Assembly: GCA_020350085.1 (NCBI GenBank)
Contig: CP070706.1
Coordinates: 2,399,027 to 2,407,314, forward strand
Source of the DNA: Acidobacteriota bacterium
GTDB taxonomy: Bacteria > Acidobacteriota > Polarisedimenticolia > J045
Direction of reading: 5' to 3'
Length of the DNA stretch: 8,288 nt
Part shown: positions 6,126-8,288 of the stretch, piece by piece
How positions within the stretch are numbered: position 1 is the first letter of the stretch
Layout of the letters: every line of letters starts with the position of its first letter
Made by a program: the position numbers and the translations under genes
The notes under the pieces: model-generated
Databases searched by the model: none
What the model was told of the DNA's origin: nothing
Seen by the model: the letters and a program-made list of their open reading frames with translations, nothing else

Positions 6126-7061
6126 TCAATCCGTCTCGCGGGTCGGCACGATCAGCACTGGCACTATCGCAGATCGGGCAACTCTCGCGGCGACGCTGCC
6201 GAGAGCCCACGGTGCGTGCCCTCCGTGACCGTGACTCGACATGATGATGACGTCGACCGCCGCGGACGCCGATCGCGCCAGGAGCGAATCGACGACCCAT
6301 CCGCCCGGTAGCACCTCGCTCGTCACGTCCAGGTCATCGAGACCGAGGCGCTCCTGAACACCGGTGAAGTAGCTGCGCAACCATTCCAGGTATCTCTCCT
6401 CGAACTCGAGTAGCGGCATGCTGCTCGCACGAGCCATCTCCCCAAAGTCTGGCGCAACGTGGACCATCAGCAGCGCAGCAGCGAACGTCCGAGCCCACCG
6501 CGTTGCTGTCGCCAGTGAACGCTCGGCGAGCCGCGATCCGTCCAGCGCGACCATGATGCGACCGACCGTTTGCGGCACGGGCTCTGCCGCCGCCGGTACG
6601 AGCATGATCGGTCGCTTCGTGAAGTGAAGGACCTTCTCGGCGACACTGCCGAGCATCCAACGCCTCACTCCCCCTCGGCCATGCGTGGCCATGATGATCA
6701 TCGAACCCGGATACTCCTCGGCAACGCCCGCAATCACTGCCGCCGGTGCGCCCAGACAGGTGCGCGTTTCGGCTCGAAGGCCGGAATCGGCCAACGATTC
6801 GGCGCGGTACTGCAGATAGCCCCTCGTGCGTTCTTGGGCTTTCTCGTCGAGCCGCTCGAGCGCTTGCTGGATCTCCGCGCCCGCAATTCCGATTTGGGTG
6901 TCAGAGAAGACGCTCTCGTAGCCACTGTCCGCATGCGGCACCGACAACAACACCACAGACGACTTCGAGCGCGACGCGTACTCGCGCGCGATCGGGATGG
7001 CGCGTTCAGAGAGTGCCGATCGGTCGAGCGGCAGGACGACTGTATCGATCTGACTGTTCAT
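6126..7061 (-). CDS. Tandem-domain universal stress protein (UspA family)
   Basis: This 311-residue cytoplasmic protein has two fused Usp domains. Domain one runs about 5-156, opening IDTVVLPLDRS with D13 and closing with the ATP-loop ATHGRGGVRRWMLGS (125-139) and RPIMLVP. Domain two runs about 166-307, opening GRIMVALDGS with D174 and closing with SSHGHGGHAPWALGS (275-289) and VPVLIVP. Both loops fit the G-2x-G-9x-G-S nucleotide-binding pattern, except that the first Gly is Ala or Ser, a common variant. ATP binding is therefore likely in both halves. The start is ATG at 7061, with a strong GGAGGGG (7070-7076) eight bases upstream. The gene converges on feoB, with 13 bp between the stop codons and no terminator visible there, so the two transcripts may overlap at their 3' ends. 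Usp proteins respond to starvation, oxidative stress or low oxygen; the trigger here is unknown. Confidence 0.92.
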   Translation of the reverse strand: MNSQIDTVVLPLDRSALSERAIPIAREYASRSKSSVVLLSVPHADSGYESVFSDTQIGIAGAEIQQALERLDEKAQERTRGYLQYRAESLADSGLRAETRTCLGAPAAVIAGVAEEYPGSMIIMATHGRGGVRRWMLGSVAEKVLHFTKRPIMLVPAAAEPVPQTVGRIMVALDGSRLAERSLATATRWARTFAAALLMVHVAPDFGEMARASSMPLLEFEERYLEWLRSYFTGVQERLGLDDLDVTSEVLPGGWVVDSLLARSASAAVDVIIMSSHGHGGHAPWALGSVAARVARSAIVPVLIVPTRETD

Positions 7062-7133
7062 GGCAGCGACCCCTCCAGATCATTGTACGACCCACAGCTC
7101 GAACAGATGGCCGGGCGATCGGTGGAGTGACCG

Positions 7134-7155
7134 AAAAAGGACCAGCCGCTGGCTG
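7134..7155 (-). terminator. Probable Rho-independent terminator of the glycosyltransferase transcript
   Basis: On the minus strand, CAGCC-AGC-GGCTG (7155-7143) forms a five-pair GC-rich stem with a three-base loop, followed by GTCC and then TTTTT (7138-7134). The stem is short and the T-tract starts four bases after it, so strength is uncertain. It lies between the glycosyltransferase gene and the usp start. If the palindromic element at 7162-7358 is removed, this hairpin would begin two bases after the glycosyltransferase TAA stop, which supports its role as that gene's terminator. Confidence 0.45.
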
Positions 7156-7161
7156 TCTTAG

Positions 7162-7358
7162 CCCGGTTTATGCATGAAGCTTTGAGCAGAAACGCCGCAG
7201 ATGCCTGCTGGATGGCGCGCACGTAGGGATTCGCGACTGCGGCGTGCCTGTAGGCACACCGGACGGAGACGAATCCCGAGTACGGGCCAGAGGGCCCGAA
7301 GGGCTCGGCCAGCGGGCAGATGCGACGTTTCGGCCAAAGGGCTCATGCATGATCCGGG
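7162..7358. mobile_element. 197-bp MITE-like palindromic element with terminal inverted repeats
   Basis: The ends are inverted copies: the left begins CCCGGTTTATGCATGA (7162-7177), and the right, read in reverse complement, begins CCCGGATCATGCATGA (7358-7343), 14 of 16 identical. Extending inward without gaps, the 50-base arms (7162-7211 and 7309-7358) match at 38 positions. Inside are GGGATTCG (7226-7233) paired with CGAATCCC (7270-7277), enclosing the hairpin GTGCCT/AGGCAC (7244-7257), plus GGGCC/GGCCC (7284-7297). TTAG occurs on both sides (7158-7161 and 7359-7362), extendable to TTAGC if the terminal C is counted as flank, consistent with a target duplication. No transposase or credible ORF lies inside. 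This is the expected form of a non-autonomous transposon moved in trans by an unidentified transposase. Together with the terminator, it accounts for most of the non-coding stretch 7062-7358; in 7062-7133 I see only the usp ribosome site. Confidence 0.65.
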
Positions 7359-8288
7359 TTAGCTCCGGGCGTAGAGGACGAAGCGTCCGATGCGAGTCGT
7401 CTCCTTGTAGTGCGTCTGCACGATGGATCGCAGCTCTGGGAAGCGCAGCATTTGCGTCAGGGAGTCCTCTGGCTCGAAACCGTTGCGGTCGTTCGTGCCG
7501 ACCAAAATGTACGCAGGCGGATCGCGCTGCAGCCGTTCGATGAACCTCTCGCGGCGCTCGGAGAGCGTGCCAAAGCGTCGCGATAACGGAGAGTCCGTCA
7601 GCAATACGTGGTGGAATGGATAGCGGGTGACGGGTTGTCGACCGGATAAGGCGTAGATTCCAGGAGACAGTCCCCAGACCAAGACCCCATCGCCCGGAAT
7701 CGTATTCTCGCGCAAGTAGGCGGCGATTCTTGCCTCCGCCAGAGGAGAGAATGGCCCGCTGTCGAAGCTCGCCAAGTATGCCTCGCGCGAAAGCTGCCCC
7801 CTGCGGTAGAGGAGATCCGGCTCGTAGCGCTCGTACCACGCGCGCGCGGACTGGGTGGCGAGCAGGGAGAGCGCCACCAGAGCCAGACCAGCAACGATTC
7901 GCTGCGCCGGTAGCCGATCGGCAAACGATTTAACGAGAGCAATGACACCGTACGCTGCGGCGAGCGCCAATCCGGGAACGATCAGCAGAAAGTGATAATC
8001 GGCAAGCTGCCGCTGCGCGTGCACCGCGGCCGTGGACAGCAGCACCCAGGGTATGAGCCAAGCGGCGAGCGCGAGTCTGCGGACGCCGAGAAGAACGATG
8101 CCGAACAACCCAGCCATGAGCAGCACGGGCACTGCGCCATAAAGCCGCCCGACGAGCTGCAAGAGCAAGCTTGCTGCGCTCTTGTCCGCAGCAATCAGGG
8201 ATGCGTAGACGCGATTGTAGGCAAACGCCGCTTCCCAGAAGTCGGTTAGGGCTCCGTGGAGCCAGAACCACCCGAGCGCGGCGATCCA
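7359..8288 (-). CDS. C-terminal part of a GT39/ArnT-like membrane glycosyltransferase (partial, 5' end outside window)
   Basis: The frame is open from the right edge to a TAA at 7361-7359, giving 309 residues. The TTG at 8168 is internal, because coding continues upstream of it (FWLHGALTDFWEAAFAYNRVYAS). Membrane helices lie near residues 53-70, 72-90, 98-118 and 130-145, followed by a soluble domain (about 150-309) containing GDGVLVWGLSPGIYALSGRQPVTRY, DPPAYILVGTND and a final IGRFVLYARS. Late helices with QRQLADYHFLLIVPGLAL followed by an extracytoplasmic tail are typical of dolichyl/polyprenyl-phosphate sugar transferases of the GT-C fold. These move a sugar from a lipid carrier onto lipid A, glycan or protein outside the inner membrane. 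The N-terminal catalytic loop with its acidic residues is outside the window, so activity and acceptor cannot be judged. The stop codon sits exactly at the edge of the MITE-like element. Confidence 0.7.
   Translation of the reverse strand, partial: WIAALGWFWLHGALTDFWEAAFAYNRVYASLIAADKSAASLLLQLVGRLYGAVPVLLMAGLFGIVLLGVRRLALAAWLIPWVLLSTAAVHAQRQLADYHFLLIVPGLALAAAYGVIALVKSFADRLPAQRIVAGLALVALSLLATQSARAWYERYEPDLLYRRGQLSREAYLASFDSGPFSPLAEARIAAYLRENTIPGDGVLVWGLSPGIYALSGRQPVTRYPFHHVLLTDSPLSRRFGTLSERRERFIERLQRDPPAYILVGTNDRNGFEPEDSLTQMLRFPELRSIVQTHYKETTRIGRFVLYARS

Noticed and set aside
7082..7087. TACAAT on the minus strand as the usp promoter -10
   Set aside because: A start seven bases downstream would fall in the ribosome site itself, leaving no usable leader, and no -35 stands at the right distance.
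7168..7839. 223-residue minus-strand ORF spanning the palindromic element and the glycosyltransferase gene
   Set aside because: It is out of frame with the glycosyltransferase, whose frame shows clear membrane helices; its last part is only translated repeat sequence.

Overview
The window is ordinary high-GC, densely coding bacterial chromosome. REP-like intergenic repeats, a PaaN-type aldehyde dehydrogenase, FeoAB and tandem universal stress proteins suggest a Pseudomonadota (possibly gammaproteobacterial) host. That assignment is inference from gene content and base composition; no marker gene fixes it.

Layout, left to right. The 3' end of an unrecognised plus-strand gene (to 208) converges on a minus-strand paaN-like aldehyde dehydrogenase gene (371-2047). 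The gap between them holds a cluster of REP-like palindromes (219-374). A divergent intergenic region (2048-2186) separates paaN from a plus-strand beta-CASP metallo-beta-lactamase nuclease gene (2187-3626). Next comes a feoA-feoB ferrous iron uptake operon (3765-6112) whose genes overlap or nearly touch. A minus-strand tandem universal stress protein gene (6126-7061) converges on feoB with only 13 bp between the stop codons. A non-coding stretch (7062-7358) holds a probable terminator and a 197-bp palindromic MITE-like element. Last is the 3' part of a minus-strand membrane glycosyltransferase gene of the GT39/ArnT type, which runs off the right edge.

The genes do not form one pathway. FeoA and FeoB form one iron importer. 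The nuclease and the stress protein could belong to a stress or low-oxygen response alongside Fe(II) uptake, but nothing here proves co-regulation. PaaN stands without other phenylacetate genes.

I found no novel multi-gene defence or metabolic system. The most interesting signals are non-coding or fine-scale: (1) two REP-like units in exact inverted orientation whose stems differ by compensatory base changes; (2) a MITE-like palindrome flanked by a short direct repeat, which appears to have inserted exactly between a stop codon and its terminator; (3) a Cys-x-Cys-x-x-Cys motif in the FeoB linker; (4) a feoB start region where the only well-placed ribosome binding site precedes an ATC codon.
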